Shown one piece after another: positions 12,781 through 14,077 of a DNA stretch of 14,077 bases. The notes beneath the pieces are model-generated. The model saw nothing but the letters and a program-made list of their open reading frames with translations. It did no database searches and was not told the DNA's origin. How positions within the stretch are numbered: the first letter of the stretch is position 1; every line of letters starts with the position of its first letter. Location of the stretch: contig JBJXGF010000217.1 of assembly GCA_046153015.1 (NCBI GenBank), positions 1 through 14,077 of the forward strand, read 5' to 3'. Source of the stretch: JBJXGF01 sp046153015 (GTDB lineage: Bacteria > Actinomycetota > Acidimicrobiia > Acidimicrobiales > CAIXPF01). The position numbers were made by a program, and so were the translations under genes.

Positions 12781-14077
12781 TCACGCGGGGGCCTTCGGGC
12801 TGAGCTCGGCGAGGCTGGGGCCGACCGGGTAGGTCACGAGCGCCTGGGCGATCTCGTCCTCGAGCTGCTTGTAGGCGTCGGGGTCGCGGCCGTTGACGAT
12901 CGACGCGAACACCACCACCTCGCCCGGGGCGGTGTCGACGAAGCCGGCGAGCGAGCTCACCTCGGGCAGGCTGCCCGTCTTGGCCCGCACCCGCCCCGCC
13001 GCGGCAGTGGCGCCGAGCCGCTCGACCAGCGTGCCGGACTGGCCGGCCACGGCCAGCCCCTCGCCCAGCTTGGAGCTGCGCCCGGCGTTGACCAGCACCG
13101 ACACGAGCTGGCTGCAGCTCAGCCGGTTGCCCGGGTCGAGGCCCGAGCCGTCGAGCAGCGCCTGTTCGGGCGCGGCGAAGCCGGCCTCGCCCAGCGCCTG
13201 GGCGATGGCGGCGACGCCCGCGGCGGTGGCGCCCGCCCCGCCCTTCACCTTGCCGATCTCCTTCACCAGGCTCTCGGCGATGTGGTTGTCGCTCTCGCGG
13301 AGCATGTGCCCCACCAGCTCCGACAGCGGCGCCGAGTCGACCGCGGCCAGCTCGCTCGCCCCCGGCGGCGCCACACCGACCGCGGTGGCGACCCCGCTGA
13401 CCGACACGCCCCGCTCGGCGAGGAGGTCGCGCAGCACCTGGGCGGCGTGCAGCGCCGGCTCCTCCGCCGGGCGGCGGGCGCCCGAGCCCCCGAACTCCTG
13501 GCCGCTGGCCGGGAACGTGGTGAAGCCGCGGTTGACGGTCAGCGCCGAGAGCGGGCCGGTCTGGTTCTGGCTCACATAGCGCCGGGGCCAGGACCCCACG
13601 TAGCGCACCGCGTCGTAACGGGACTCGTCGCCCACCAGCCGGCCCCGGAGCTGGCGCACCCCCCGCGCCACCAGGCCGTCGGCCAGCGCGGCGAGATCGG
13701 TGTGCAGGTGCGGCTGCGCGACGAACGAGGCGGCGTGGGCCGCGGTCTCGAGGGTCGGGTCGCCGCCGCCCACGAGATAGAGGTCGCCGGTCAGCACCCC
13801 GCCGCTCGGCGGCGTGACCGAGGCGAGCGAGGTGTGCAGCTTGTGGTCGGGGCCGAGCAGGCGCAGCGCCGCCCACGCCGTGACCACCTTCTGGGTCGAG
13901 GCCGGGGTCAACGCCGCGGCGGCCTGCTTGTCGATGATTCGGCGGCCGCCGGCGGCGGTGACCGCCGCGCAGGAGCTGCTCGGGGCCTCGTCGGCGGCGC
14001 CGAGCACCGCGTTGGCGAGCGCCGTGTCTCGTCCCGGCACGGCCAGCGTGGCCGGCAGGCGCCGCGCGGAGAGAGAT
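12781..14077 (-). CDS. dacB: D-alanyl-D-alanine carboxypeptidase, PBP4/DacB type (5' end missing)
   Basis: This penicillin-binding protein trims or cleaves peptidoglycan cross-links outside the membrane. The frame stays open to the right edge, so the gene is partial at its 5' end. An internal GTG at 14040 would give 419 residues, but the frame continues upstream, and the true start with a likely signal peptide is outside the window. Numbering from that GTG, the active-site motifs are STQK (48-51), SDN (250-252) and KTG (354-356). The extra domain between the first two motifs, with LTGDLYLVGGGDPTL (83-97), is typical of PBP4 (peptidase family S13). The gene is the most upstream one seen in the minus-strand run and ends 43 bases before the LON-domain gene, with GC-rich inverted repeats in the gap. 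Confidence 0.93.
   Translation of the reverse strand, partial: SLSARRLPATLAVPGRDTALANAVLGAADEAPSSSCAAVTAAGGRRIIDKQAAAALTPASTQKVVTAWAALRLLGPDHKLHTSLASVTPPSGGVLTGDLYLVGGGDPTLETAAHAASFVAQPHLHTDLAALADGLVARGVRQLRGRLVGDESRYDAVRYVGSWPRRYVSQNQTGPLSALTVNRGFTTFPASGQEFGGSGARRPAEEPALHAAQVLRDLLAERGVSVSGVATAVGVAPPGASELAAVDSAPLSELVGHMLRESDNHIAESLVKEIGKVKGGAGATAAGVAAIAQALGEAGFAAPEQALLDGSGLDPGNRLSCSQLVSVLVNAGRSSKLGEGLAVAGQSGTLVERLGATAAAGRVRAKTGSLPEVSSLAGFVDTAPGEVVVFASIVNGRDPDAYKQLEDEIAQALVTYPVGPSLAELSPKAPA

Overview
The window is very GC-rich, tightly packed DNA from an actinobacterium. The evidence is a complete Pup-proteasome cluster (Mpa/ARC, Dop, Pup, PrcB, PrcA) together with a MarP-type CvpA-protease and an actinobacterial [3Fe-4S] ferredoxin. 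The gene styles (Pup ending GGE, ferredoxin divergent from the proteasome ATPase) fit the class Acidimicrobiia or a relative, but that placement is inference. Nothing looks like a mobile element, CRISPR array, tRNA or rRNA.

Layout. From 5542 down to 48 the minus strand carries the degradation pathway in the order mpa/ARC, dop, pup, prcB, prcA. The tagging ligase PafA is not in the window and may lie beyond the left edge. A non-coding stretch of about 335 bases (5543-5877) separates mpa from a plus-strand ferredoxin gene (5878-6120). That gene ends convergently against a long minus-strand run, with a strong bidirectional hairpin between them.

The second minus-strand run goes from the right edge (14077) down to 6257: a PBP4-type D-Ala-D-Ala carboxypeptidase (5' end cut off by the window), a stand-alone LON substrate-binding-domain protein, three small membrane proteins joined by ATGA overlaps, a TtuB/ThiS-like ubiquitin-fold sulfur carrier, a TtuA-like tRNA thiolase, the TrmI tRNA m1A58 methyltransferase, a MarP-like membrane serine protease and a GlpD-type glycerol-3-phosphate dehydrogenase. 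Most neighbours overlap by 4 bases (ATGA or GTGA), which suggests translational coupling.

How the genes work together. Mpa unfolds pupylated proteins and feeds them to the PrcAB 20S core, while Dop removes Pup. TtuB, TtuA and TrmI form a coherent tRNA T-loop module: TrmI makes m1A58 and TtuA uses sulfur carried by TtuB to make s2T54, a pairing known from Thermus. Two small-protein modifier systems, Pup and a TtuB-like protein, therefore sit within about 10 kb.

Most notable oddities: the TtuB-like carrier ends in Gly-Gly-Ala-Ala rather than Gly-Gly; the prcB-prcA junction carries an imperfect duplication that creates an 18-codon mini-ORF with ATGA overlaps at both ends; a perfect Shine-Dalgarno stands before a GTT codon inside the mpa reading frame; a perfect 13-bp hairpin lies between mpa and dop; and a four-copy 15-bp repeat lies upstream of the small membrane-protein genes. 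I see known families in an interesting combination, not a clearly new system.
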